DNA from: Mesorhizobium sp.
Lineage (GTDB): Bacteria; Pseudomonadota; Alphaproteobacteria; Rhizobiales; Rhizobiaceae
NCBI GenBank assembly: GCA_004020645.1
Contig: SAQL01000005.1
Coordinates: 62,001 to 126,000 of the forward strand
Length of the DNA: 64,000 nucleotides
Reading direction: 5' to 3'
Positions 8,988-16,523 of the stretch are shown here, piece by piece (within the stretch, counting starts at the first letter, position 1; the number at the start of each line of letters is the position of its first letter). The notes below the pieces were generated by a model. That model had not been told where the DNA came from. It made no database searches and saw only the letters and a list, made by a program, of their open reading frames with translations. Position numbers and translations under genes: made by a program.

Positions 8988-9145
8988 TATTTTTCTCCGG
9001 GTAACGCAGGGGGAACGAAACAGGCCGTTTATGGGCCGAATGGTCGCGTTATTAACTCCGGATACGTATACGCGTTATGCCATTGATTCAAAAGTGATTT
9101 TTCAGCTCAAAAAGTTAGGTATCGTTAGGTTGAGTTAACAGAAGG

Positions 9146-9197
9146 TCTAGGAATCATAATCCTGGGGTCGGGGGTTCAAGTCCCTCTCCCGCTACCA
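9146..9197 (+). repeat. tRNA-Met (CAT) 3' fragment, probable attachment site
   Basis: The sequence contains an intact anticodon arm (stem TAGGA/TCCTG around loop ATCATAA, anticodon CAT at 9155-9157), a T arm (GGGGG TTCAAGT CCCTC) and an acceptor 3' strand TCCCGCT-A-CCA ending at 9197. No matching 5' acceptor or D arm lies upstream, so this is the 3' part of an elongator tRNA-Met, not a working gene. As integrases of this class use tRNA 3' ends, it is read as one att copy; the complete tRNA should lie left of the window. Confidence 0.75.
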
Positions 9198-9798
9198 CCT
9201 AATTTTTCCACAATGTTCTCTGCTTGGACTTGGTCGCCCCGAAACCCCGCAGAACAGCAGGCCCTTTCGGCCGAAAGCTGTGGAGTGGCTGTGGTGGTCA
9301 GAGCGACTCATTTGTTCTCTGTTGGCCCATACTCTCCAAGGCTGAGGAGTGCGCCTTTTTACTCCCGAGCTTTTGCTCTCTGAATTTGCAGGACTTTTCG
9401 GTTCCAAGCTTGGAGTGGTTTGCTGCGACGCCGCTATGCGGAGACACAGAAAGCAAACCAACCGGTGACCAATTGGTCAGCCGCTTCGGCCTAGGAGCGG
9501 TGCCGAACTTCAAATGTCTGGAATGGTGCCGGGAGCGGACCAGCAGCTTCTGGGGATCGAAAAGCAATGGCAGACATTCGACAAGGTGGGACTGAGGCAT
9601 CAGACTGGTCCCATTTGCGCCTTCGCGGCAGCGCGCTGACTCGAAAAATGGGCGGAATACCAACCTTCGCTGCGGTGCAGGCCGTCAACGGAGGACCGGA
9701 GGGTCGGCGAAATGACCAGGATGGGCGCAAAGTTGCCCTCCATCTTGCGGAGCGCGCAACTCAGCTACGGGTCAAATCCGGGTTCAACGTGAGACGGC
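9198..9798. other. Gene-free interval
   Basis: About 600 bp after the tRNA-Met fragment. Several short overlapping frames are open on both strands but none has a recognisable domain or a convincing ribosome binding site. Given the recombinase remnant that follows, it is probably decayed mobile DNA. Confidence 0.5.
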
Positions 9799-9819
9799 TT
9801 ACCTGCCTCCGCACTCGAT

Positions 9820-9976
9820 CGGAAGCCCGCGCATGAGCCGCTGAAGCTGCGGTAGGTGGCTGCCGACCATCCAGAATCGCCTCAACAACGTCGGGCTCGA
9901 GCAGCGCAGGCCGTAGGAGCTACGCGACGTAGGAGGTCTTGAGCTTCTCTGCCCTGGCCAGTTCGCTGATCGAGCC
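9820..9976 (-). pseudogene. Serine-recombinase C-terminal remnant, copy 1
   Basis: Read on the minus strand, the DNA encodes SISELARAEKLKTSYVA, an in-frame TAG, then LLRPALLEPDVVEAILDGRQ, followed by a frameshift after which the reading LMRGLPIE continues. This is the HTH tail of large serine recombinases common in rhizobia (ISE.A....S.YV.RLLRLA.L.PD.VEAILDGRQ). Only the C-terminal region remains; catalytic and zinc parts are absent. A second, better preserved piece of the same family lies at 12.50-12.83 kb. Confidence 0.65.
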
Positions 9977-10127
9977 AACGCGGCCGTTTGTCCATCATGT
10001 TCTTCCAACGGAAGGCGCGGACACGAAGATTGACCGGCGGGATGAGTGGGCGTGGCTGTCTGTTGTCATCCGAGTCCTGCAGGGGGAGCTAACCAGCGGA
10101 CCGGGCCCACTGGTGTAGATAGCGAAA

Positions 10128-11363
10128 CTACGCACTCGTCTGCATCGAGCTCAGTAGGCGTCGCTCTTCTTCGACAATATAATCGCGGATGACTGGGACA
10201 TCGTCACGGCGAGTCGAGATCAGTATCTGGAAGACAAAATTTGAACCGTTTAGGAAGCCGAGTTCGGCCGACGCCAGATAGAAATCCCACATACGGCAGA
10301 AGCGTTCGCCCATCATGGCGACTGCCTCCTCGCGCCTGGCCTCATAACCGAGACGCCAATCGTGGATCGTCCAGTAATAGTGCAGCCGCAAATTTTCGCA
10401 GTCGGCGCACCAGATCCCCGTGCGCTCCAACGAGGCAAACACCTCTGACAAAGCCGGCACATACCCACCTGGAAAGATATACTTGCGGATGAACGGCGCC
10501 GTCGTACCAGGCGGTGACATGCGTCCGATCGCATGAACCAATGCGAAGCCGCCCTCCTTCAACAATCTATTAATGATCGTGAAATAGCTGTCGAAATGAA
10601 CGACGCCCACGTGCTCCATCATTCCGATCGAGACAACACGGTCGAACTGTCCGCTGACCTCGCGATAGTCGACCTCGCGAAAATCGATCTGATGAGCGAC
10701 CCCGGCCTCGATCGCTCGAAGCCGAGACGCCGCCAATTGCTCCGTCGAAACGTTGATCGCCGTGACCTTCACGTCGCAATACTTGGCGAGATAGATGGCG
10801 AGAGCGCCCCAGCCTGAGCCGATTTCCATCACATGCATGCCCGGCTCTAGCTTGAGCTTCGCGGCAATGTGGCGATGCTTGTCCATCTGCGCTTGCTGCA
10901 GACTGTTGTCCGGTGCCGTGTAATAGGCGCACGAATAGGTCATTGCCTCGTCGAGCCATAGCTCATAAAATTTCGTCGGGATGTCGTAGTGATGCTGAAC
11001 GTTTTTGGCGGCGAGACCGAGCTTGTTGTTCTGCTGGCGCCGGCGCAACGCACGCCAGACTTTCCGCAACGCCTTCTGAACAGGGTGGGCTGCCAACCCA
11101 GTGCGGTTGACGGAAAAAAGTGACAAGAGGTCAAATGCTTTGCCACCGTTCTCGATCACCAAGCGGCCATCCATGTAGGCTTCGGCCGCCTTCAGTTCCG
11201 GATTGAAGAAGATCTCGCGTTCGACCGCTTTGTCGGTCAGGCGGATCGTCACGTCGGGCCCATCCTGTCCACTGCCGAAGGCTTGCCTGAAACCGTCCTC
11301 GAATATGACAGTCAGGCGCCCGTTTTTTACAAAACGGGAAAGCAGATTTGGCAGCAGACGCAT
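10128..11363 (-). CDS. cfa: Cyclopropane-fatty-acyl-phospholipid synthase family
   Basis: A 411-residue SAM-dependent enzyme that adds a methylene bridge to unsaturated acyl chains of membrane phospholipids. The SAM site is visible as HVMEIGSGWGALAIYLA in the middle of the protein, preceded by NVQHHYDIPTKFYELWLD and MTYSCAYY, all signature motifs of the family. The N-terminal lipid-binding part is of normal length. It is a single gene, divergent from the DUF4336 gene across 378 bp. Cfa-type lipids are linked to acid and stationary-phase stress. Confidence 0.93.
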   Translation of the reverse strand: MRLLPNLLSRFVKNGRLTVIFEDGFRQAFGSGQDGPDVTIRLTDKAVEREIFFNPELKAAEAYMDGRLVIENGGKAFDLLSLFSVNRTGLAAHPVQKALRKVWRALRRRQQNNKLGLAAKNVQHHYDIPTKFYELWLDEAMTYSCAYYTAPDNSLQQAQMDKHRHIAAKLKLEPGMHVMEIGSGWGALAIYLAKYCDVKVTAINVSTEQLAASRLRAIEAGVAHQIDFREVDYREVSGQFDRVVSIGMMEHVGVVHFDSYFTIINRLLKEGGFALVHAIGRMSPPGTTAPFIRKYIFPGGYVPALSEVFASLERTGIWCADCENLRLHYYWTIHDWRLGYEARREEAVAMMGERFCRMWDFYLASAELGFLNGSNFVFQILISTRRDDVPVIRDYIVEEERRLLSSMQTSA

Positions 11364-11741
11364 TGTGGCTCGTTTCTCATCACTTGCCCCGTAAGTATGA
11401 CTACCCAGTGTCGGTACATCAATACCGATCTGGGGGCGGAGAGGGGTCGGACTTCAGAAGTCTCCTTCCAATGCCGAAGTAGCGACCCATCCGGGGCAGC
11501 CTGCCCCGCGATCAGAAATGTCTGCTTCTGGCGCAATAAGATGTCCAGTCGCCGGCAGCGTCTGCTATCCGGCAATCGCAAAGATCGCCTCAAGGGCGGA
11601 CATTCGGCGCAAAGCTGCCGTTGTATGTTGCACATAATGATTTGCTTTGGCCAAAAGACGAACTAGGCCGTCACGCAGGTCCCCGGAACAGATCCTCTCG
11701 AAGCGTGTTGCGCCAGCTCCAAGCTGAATTGGAGCACAACC
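11364..11741. other. Intergenic region between divergent cfa and DUF4336 genes
   Basis: 378 bp that should hold two divergent promoters. No convincing -35/-10 pair, operator or repeat was found by eye. Short ORFs on both strands look like chance frames. Confidence 0.5.
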
Positions 11742-12479
11742 ATGAAGCCCGAAGACGCCACCTACCCTCCTCTTGATGTCGCCAAGCCTGTCGCCCCTGG
11801 GATTTGGATCGTCGACAGCGGACCGCTGAGCGTGATGGGCATTCCAGTCCCGGTGCGCATGACGGTTATCCAGCTCGGAAATGGCGGTCTCCTGCTGCAT
11901 TCACCAACACGGTTCGCTTTTGAGCTGAGAAAGCAGCTCGAGCAGATTGGTCCGATAGTGCATCTGGTTGCGCCAAACAGTGCACACTGGACCTTCCTCA
12001 AGGAGTGGCAGAACCATATGCAGGGAGCGTCGACTTGGGCCGTTGCGGGCTTGCGCCATCGGGCGCAGGTCCGCCGGGCTGGCGTCAGGATCGATCACGA
12101 TCTGGCCGCAGCGGCGCCGGAAGCCTGGTCGAAAGATCTCGATCAGGTTCTCGTTCCAGGAGCCGGTGGGTTCACCGAAGTCGCGTTCTATCACAAGAAC
12201 AGCCGAACTATGGTGCTTACGGATCTAGTTCTGAATCTCGAGCCGGAAAAGCTGCCGTTCATCATCAGGCCGGCGGCGCGCCTCTTAGGCGTCACGGCAC
12301 CTGTGGGGAAGGCCCCCATTTACCTGCGGATGATCATCAAACGGAAGCATGAGCAGGCGAAGGCGGCCGCGGAGCGCCTCGTGGCTTTTCAGCCAAAGCG
12401 CGTGATCTTCAGCCATGGCCGGTGGTTCCACAAGGATGGGACGACATTACTTCGCCAGTCGCTGGCCTGGCTTCTCTGA
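11742..12479 (+). CDS. DUF4336 protein (metallo-beta-lactamase-like fold)
   Basis: A 245-residue soluble protein. The opening APGIWIVDSGPLSVMGIPVPVRMTVIQL and the core HLVAPNSAHWTFLKEWQ are typical of DUF4336, a group distantly related to metallo-beta-lactamases in which the HxHxDH metal site is largely lost. The end (PKRVIFSHGRWFHKDGTTLLRQSLAWLL) keeps the expected SHG motif. A GGAG precedes the start at about -9. The reaction is unknown. Confidence 0.85.
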   Translation: MKPEDATYPPLDVAKPVAPGIWIVDSGPLSVMGIPVPVRMTVIQLGNGGLLLHSPTRFAFELRKQLEQIGPIVHLVAPNSAHWTFLKEWQNHMQGASTWAVAGLRHRAQVRRAGVRIDHDLAAAAPEAWSKDLDQVLVPGAGGFTEVAFYHKNSRTMVLTDLVLNLEPEKLPFIIRPAARLLGVTAPVGKAPIYLRMIIKRKHEQAKAAAERLVAFQPKRVIFSHGRWFHKDGTTLLRQSLAWLL

Positions 12480-12500
12480 GGGCGGCCGCAGAGAAGATTG

Positions 12501-12833
12501 TCAGCAGGAAGTAGCCATCAACTCCCGTTGCCGTTCCCATTCGACGGGCAAACCCCTGACGAGCGCCTGGAGCTGAACCCCCATGGACTGCCGTCCGTCG
12601 AGTATGGCTTCGACCAGATCGGGCGCGAGCAGCGTCAACTGGAGCACGTGGGATACGAAGGAGCGGTCAAGCCTTTCGGCCGCGGCAAGTTCGATCACTC
12701 TGGCGAACTCGCCCGTTTCCAGCATGTGTTTCCACCCGAACGCCCGCGCCAGCGCCCGGATCAGAGTGCGTGGCCGTGCTGGGGTCCATTGCTGTGCGCC
12801 GGGCGGGCGAGATGATGATCTTGCGGCCACCAC
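12501..12833 (-). pseudogene. Serine-recombinase C-terminal fragment, copy 2
   Basis: An open frame of 110 residues whose part from about residue 24 (LIRALARAFGWKHMLETGEF, then LAAAERLDRSFVSHVLQLT and LLAPDLVEAILDGRQ) matches the C-terminal HTH tail of large rhizobial serine recombinases. The resolvase catalytic domain and the zinc ribbon are missing, and the upstream junction runs into a terminase fragment on the other strand. It is therefore a truncated remnant, though the tail could still be translated. The related remnant at 9.8-10.0 kb is more decayed. Confidence 0.7.
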
Positions 12834-12854
12834 GCTGCGCAGGGTCAGCGGCAG

Positions 12855-13128
12855 ATGGACGGTGAGCGTCTACTGTCAAGCCTATGGCCGCTGGGTGGAG
12901 TCCGAGAAGAAGCTGAAGGATACCCCTGCCCTGCTCAGGACGCCAGCCGGCTACGTGCAGCCCTCGCCCTGGCTTGCCATCTCCAACAAGAATGTCGAGC
13001 TGATGCACAAGTTCATGAGCAAGCTCGGCCTCTCGCCCGTGTTACGCAGTCGGGTCGCAACGACGCACAGCATGGGACCCAGGCCATGGGAGTTCACCGG
13101 CCAGGAAGACGACGAACTCTTTTCGTGA
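12855..13128 (+). pseudogene. P27-family terminase small subunit, 5'-truncated
   Basis: The frame from about 12861 encodes VYCQAYGRWVESEKKLKDTP, then LLRTPAGYVQPSPWLAISNK, LSPVLRSRVA and a final GPRPWEFTGQEDDELF. This is the C-terminal half of P27-type small terminases (YCQAY.RW.EAE..L; GY.Q.SPWL.IANK; G.TP..R.R). The N-terminal DNA-binding half is absent and the DNA just upstream is antisense recombinase sequence, so a deletion joined two mobile-element genes. It has no large-subunit partner nearby. Confidence 0.7.
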
Positions 13129-13264
13129 AACCCTGCGTCGCTAAGCACTGCTGCATCGAGCCGTCCATGCCAACGGCTAGCCAAGCAAAATGGTCGTCGC
13201 TTCAACAGGCGCCATAATCAAGTATAGTCCCAAAGCGATCGCAGACGGAGGAGGAACAGAGCAA

Positions 13265-13519
13265 ATGTCCGTCGACGCCGGACCGAGAAAAGTGGACGCC
13301 GAATATGCGATTGAGTACCTCCAGGAGCATCCGGAAGCCGGGCTTTGCTGCGAGGATCGGCGCTGGTGGATTACGCCAAATGCAAACGAGACCGATCAGC
13401 AGGTCCTGCTTCTTGATGTGGTTGAGGCTGAGCGGCTCAAAGATGATCCTCGCCTTCGACTCGTGTCCGGAATCGCTCATGCGGGCCGGTCGCTCTGGGT
13501 TGTTCGGAGAATGACATAA
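13265..13519 (+). CDS. Hypothetical protein
   Basis: An 84-residue protein started at the ATG at 13265 because GGAGGAGG lies about 10 bp upstream; a longer in-frame start at 13190 has no such site. It is acidic and soluble, with AEYAIEYLQEHPEAGLCCED and VLLLDVVEAERLKDDP as its more distinctive parts. No family was recognised. It lies among remnants but its ribosome binding site and composition suggest a living gene. Confidence 0.55.
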   Translation: MSVDAGPRKVDAEYAIEYLQEHPEAGLCCEDRRWWITPNANETDQQVLLLDVVEAERLKDDPRLRLVSGIAHAGRSLWVVRRMT

Positions 13520-13581
13520 CTACCTGCCATTCGAACGTTGAAGGAACCGGGTCGGGCTTAGCTTAGTCAGGAGAGCATATC

Positions 13582-13911
13582 ATGCCGGTACCATTCGCGG
13601 ACCGAAAGGATGCGATTCGCGCGGAGTTAATCAGGCGCGCGACCAGAGGCCTAATGATCACATACGCGGAATTGAGTCGTGCAGTCGGCATTCCGGACAT
13701 GGGATATTGGAAGCCAGTCCTGGATGAGATCAGCCGGTAGGAGACTTCCAAGGGGCTACCGGACATCACCTTTCTTGTTGTGTCGCGAGAGCGCGGACTG
13801 CCGAGCCAAATAGGCTTTAAGCCGGCGAAACCAGGCTCCCCCAGCCAGGAAAGACGCGCGGTAGAGGCAATTCGGGAGGCCTTCGAATACTACCGCCCTC
13901 CGAGAGCATAA
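13582..13911 (+). pseudogene. Conserved small protein gene interrupted by one in-frame TAG
   Basis: From the ATG at 13582, 52 codons are read (MPVPFADRKDAIRAELIRR, then MITYAELSRAVGIPDMGYW and PVLDEISR) to a TAG at 13738-13740. The same frame continues without a shift for another 56 codons (GLPDITFLVVSRERGLPSQI, then AIREAFEYYRP) to TAA at 13909. Both halves together resemble a known rhizobial hypothetical family of about 110 residues in which PVLDEISR is followed by G.PDITFLVV. A single amber mutation, or a suppressed stop, is the simplest reading. A GGAGAG precedes the start. Confidence 0.65.
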
Positions 13912-14069
13912 CCTCGGAAAGCTGCAGCATCGAAGCGGCTCCCGCTATCTGCATATCTTGTCGTGATCCAGCGAACTCGAACGGGCGGCGCCTCGCCGCC
14001 TACTGCCAGCTACGGTGGAAGCGGCCTCGGCAAAGGCGACCATTCGCAGGGCCGCGGCCATAGCCTGCG

Positions 14070-14270
14070 CTACGGTCCCGTGTTCCTGTCGAGCGCAAAT
14101 GCGACCCTCTCGCGCAGCAACTCGGCCATGTCACCATTTAGATGCAGCCGTACCCGGCCGCCACGGGCATCCGTGAGCATCAGCGCCACGCCGTCATCGG
14201 TTTCGTTGTCGGCTAACTGAACATCCGCGACCACGAATTCGTGTGTGTTCCTGTTCTGATCTGAACTCAT
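14070..14270 (-). CDS. Hypothetical protein
   Basis: A 66-residue protein with GAGGAGAG just upstream of its ATG. Its sequence alternates in beta fashion (EFVVADVQLADNETDDGVAL, then GGRVRLHLNGDMAELLRERV), suggesting a small folded domain. The family was not recognised. It lies on the opposite strand to its left neighbours and about 120 bp downstream of another small minus-strand gene. Confidence 0.5.
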   Translation of the reverse strand: MSSDQNRNTHEFVVADVQLADNETDDGVALMLTDARGGRVRLHLNGDMAELLRERVAFALDRNTGP

Positions 14271-14390
14271 TCTTCGCTCTCCTCTGCTGAAGAACGATGT
14301 AGAGCATTAAGCCTGGTGAGCCATGAGCGCTCCCAGGCTCAGGCAGGCCTAACAAACGAAGAGCGCCAGCCGAAGTCCTCCGGCCGGCGC

Positions 14391-14609
14391 TTAGGCGGCC
14401 AAACTGCTTGCCGGTCGGGGGCGCATGGCCCCGCGTGCTCTAAGCGGCTGATACTCGGTCTGGTGCAGCGTCGAGAGGCGCCGGTCAGGGTTCCGTTCAA
14501 GGAGCTCCGCCCAGCGTTCAAGACGTTCGCTGCACGACATGGCCTGGCGCGGGTAGGCCTGATCGATCTCGGCGACGATCTGCAGTTGCTCGATCGTCTG
14601 GTGTTTCAT
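14391..14609 (-). CDS. Hypothetical protein, rhizobial MKHQTIE family
   Basis: A 72-residue protein with an excellent AGGAGGG ribosome binding site 7 bp upstream of the ATG. The segment SCSERLERWAELLERNPDRR followed by LSTLHQTEYQP is recalled from longer rhizobial hypothetical proteins; if so, this copy is shortened at the C-terminus. No function is known. Confidence 0.55.
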   Translation of the reverse strand: MKHQTIEQLQIVAEIDQAYPRQAMSCSERLERWAELLERNPDRRLSTLHQTEYQPLRARGAMRPRPASSLAA

Positions 14610-15307
14610 TTTGGCCCTCCTATTCGGACAATAGTTGGTCCACCCATATCCTTCTTATGCCTGCAGCCAGCGTGACTCCAACCGATCGTGAAGTCCAAAC
14701 CACGATGATGCTGGGAGGGCTTCGTTCACGAAAATGTGGAGGCTTCGCAAAGATCCGGCCATTAATTTGGCGAACGCGGTCAAATGCGCGGCTGTTCGAC
14801 GATGTCGATCTGGAGTCCGTGCCGATCGAGGTGATTGACGGGCAGAGTCTGTGCTGGAGTGCCCCGGCTCCATTGCTGGCCGGGGCAGCGGGATCAAGCG
14901 AGTGGCAGGTGAGCTTCGAAACCGCCGAAGGCCGGGCCGATGCGAGTTCTCCGCCCGGTCGTTGGGGGCCCTTGTGGCTCCAGTGTACGACTTCCGGCAT
15001 CTTGATTGAGATTGAAGCGCTCGTGTTCGAAAAACCGGCAGCAGGCCAATTTGGCGACCTTCGATGCATCACGGGACTCCATTCGTGATGTCGCGCGGAA
15101 AGTTTACTCCCACGGCCGTGTACCAGCCCAGAAGACCTCAACGCTTCGACGGCGGACGAGCAAAGCGTTCCCCGTAAGGGATCGGCTTATCCCTACGACC
15201 GCGGAGTTGTGCGGTTTCGGCATGGTTGGGGACTACGTCCTTGTCCCCGACGATTAGAGGATTATCGTTGACAGGTTTGGGCGAGGCGATCGCCCATGGA
15301 GGTTGTC
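14610..15307. other. Interval without a supported gene
   Basis: About 700 bp. Overlapping frames on both strands (for example plus 14657-15088 and minus 14620-15141) stay open, but none has a ribosome binding site or a recognised domain. It ends with the leader of the DUF3606 gene. Confidence 0.4.
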
Positions 15308-15493
15308 ATGGCAGACGACAAGTCAAAGCGTGGTTCGCAAGACAGAGCACGGGTCGACGGTGGCGAAGACTATGAAGTCGGGTACATCATGAAGAAGCAC
15401 TATCTCGAGCGGGCTGATGCCCTCAGGCTGGTAAAAAAGTATGGAAACAACCGCGCAAAGATCGAAGAGGAACTCGTTGCCCGAAAGGTTTGA
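15308..15493 (+). CDS. DUF3606 protein
   Basis: A 61-residue protein started at the ATG at 15308 (GGAGG 8-9 bp upstream) rather than the in-frame ATG at 15296. The opening MADDKSKRGSQDRARVDGGE, followed by DYEVGYIMKKHYLERADALR and the end VKKYGNNRAKIEEEL, is characteristic of DUF3606, very common small rhizobial proteins of unknown function often near stress genes. The next ORF begins 3 bp after its stop. Confidence 0.85.
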   Translation: MADDKSKRGSQDRARVDGGEDYEVGYIMKKHYLERADALRLVKKYGNNRAKIEEELVARKV

Positions 15494-15495
15494 TC

Positions 15496-15693
15496 ATGTA
15501 TTGCCGTGAGGCTGGCATAGAGCCAAGCATGCCTGAGTGTGACCAGGCTGCAGGCATAATCATGGCGCTATTCAGCAACGGCATCGGCACTGCTGAGGAA
15601 TTGAAGGCAGCGCTCCAGTTCCGTTTGGAGAGTGAGTTGCGACGGTACGGTCAACGCCTATCCCGCCTAGCTGAGAACCGCACTAGATCGTAA
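15496..15693 (+). CDS. Hypothetical protein downstream of DUF3606 gene
   Basis: A 65-residue protein beginning MYCREAGIEPSMPECDQAAG; the ATG at 15496 is chosen over a TTG at 15490. It lies 3 bp after the DUF3606 stop, suggesting co-translation. The second half is helical and basic (LKAALQFRLESELRRYGQRL). No family was recognised. Confidence 0.5.
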   Translation: MYCREAGIEPSMPECDQAAGIIMALFSNGIGTAEELKAALQFRLESELRRYGQRLSRLAENRTRS

Positions 15694-15866
15694 TTGTACA
15701 TCGAATTCCAAGTGGAGGTCGCGTTAGATGCAAAACGCGAGCCCTCTGAAAAAAACCATTTCTCCAAATAAGGCAGTGGGTTTGGAGGCTGTATGGAAGG
15801 GGTCGTTGTTTGGCGCTATTTCACGGGCATGCCGTGTCAGATGCACACGGACCTCCGGGGAGTAAC

Positions 15867-16523
15867 ATGCTGCTGAGGCTGCACCAGATCGACAAATTCT
15901 ACCCCACTGGCGAGGGGCCGTTGCATGTTCTGAACGGGATCGATCTTTCGCTGGAGGCGGGCAAGAGCCTTGCGCTGACCGGCGAGTCTGGCAGCGGCAA
16001 GAGCACGCTTTTGCACCTCGTTGCAGGGCTCGACAGCCCTGATGCGGGAGAAATCCATCTTGGCGGTACCAATATTGTGGGGCTGAACGATACAGCCCTT
16101 GCCGCCCTGCGGCGGGGAACAGTCGGACTTGTGTTCCAGCAGTTCAACCTGATCCCTTCGCTTGATGTGGCGGCCAACCTTGCCTTTCAGGCTCGGCTTG
16201 CTGGCCGCCCTGATCCGGCATGGTTGAAAGTCCTTGCCAAACGGCTGGGCCTCGCCCAAGTCCTCACGCGCTACCCTGAACAACTGTCGGCCGGCCAGCA
16301 ACAGCGGGTGGCGATCGGCCGGACCTTGGCCGCCCGGCCCCGGCTGGTTCTGGCTGATGAGCCCACGGGCAATCTGGATGAGGCAACAGGGGACGCTGTA
16401 CTCGATCTTATGCTGTCGCTGGTGGCTGAAACGGGTGCCGCCCTGTTAATGGTCACCCATTCCAACCGTCTGGCAAACCGGCTGAACGCCCGCGTTCACC
16501 TGCACGCGGGCCGGCTGGTGTGA
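15867..16523 (+). CDS. ABC exporter ATPase, LolD/MacB type
   Basis: A 218-residue ATPase of the group that pairs with FtsX-like permeases. Visible are Walker [14 protein letters not shown], the Q-loop [21 protein letters not shown], the signature [13 protein letters not shown] and Walker [16 protein letters not shown]. The start at 15867 ([13 protein letters not shown]) is preferred to an upstream ATG at 15810 as it begins with the family's first beta strand. Its stop overlaps the permease start (TGATG). It energises the permease in an att-like or lipoprotein-type exporter. Confidence 0.92.
   Translation: MLLRLHQIDKFYPTGEGPLHVLNGIDLSLEAGKSLALTGESGSGKSTLLHLVAGLDSPDAGEIHLGGTNIVGLNDTALAALRRGTVGLVFQQFNLIPSLDVAANLAFQARLAGRPDPAWLKVLAKRLGLAQVLTRYPEQLSAGQQQRVAIGRTLAARPRLVLADEPTGNLDEATGDAVLDLMLSLVAETGAALLMVTHSNRLANRLNARVHLHAGRLV

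Noticed and set aside
9224..9595. Plus ORF of 123 codons after the tRNA fragment
   Set aside because: No ribosome binding site, no domain, and overlapped by equally long minus-strand frames.
13738..13740. TAG as pyrrolysine codon
   Set aside because: No pylT, pylS or pylBCD genes in the window and no reason to expect them in this lineage; a mutation is simpler.
14657..15088. Plus ORF of 143 codons
   Set aside because: No ribosome binding site and a competing minus-strand frame of similar length; left as an interval without a supported gene.
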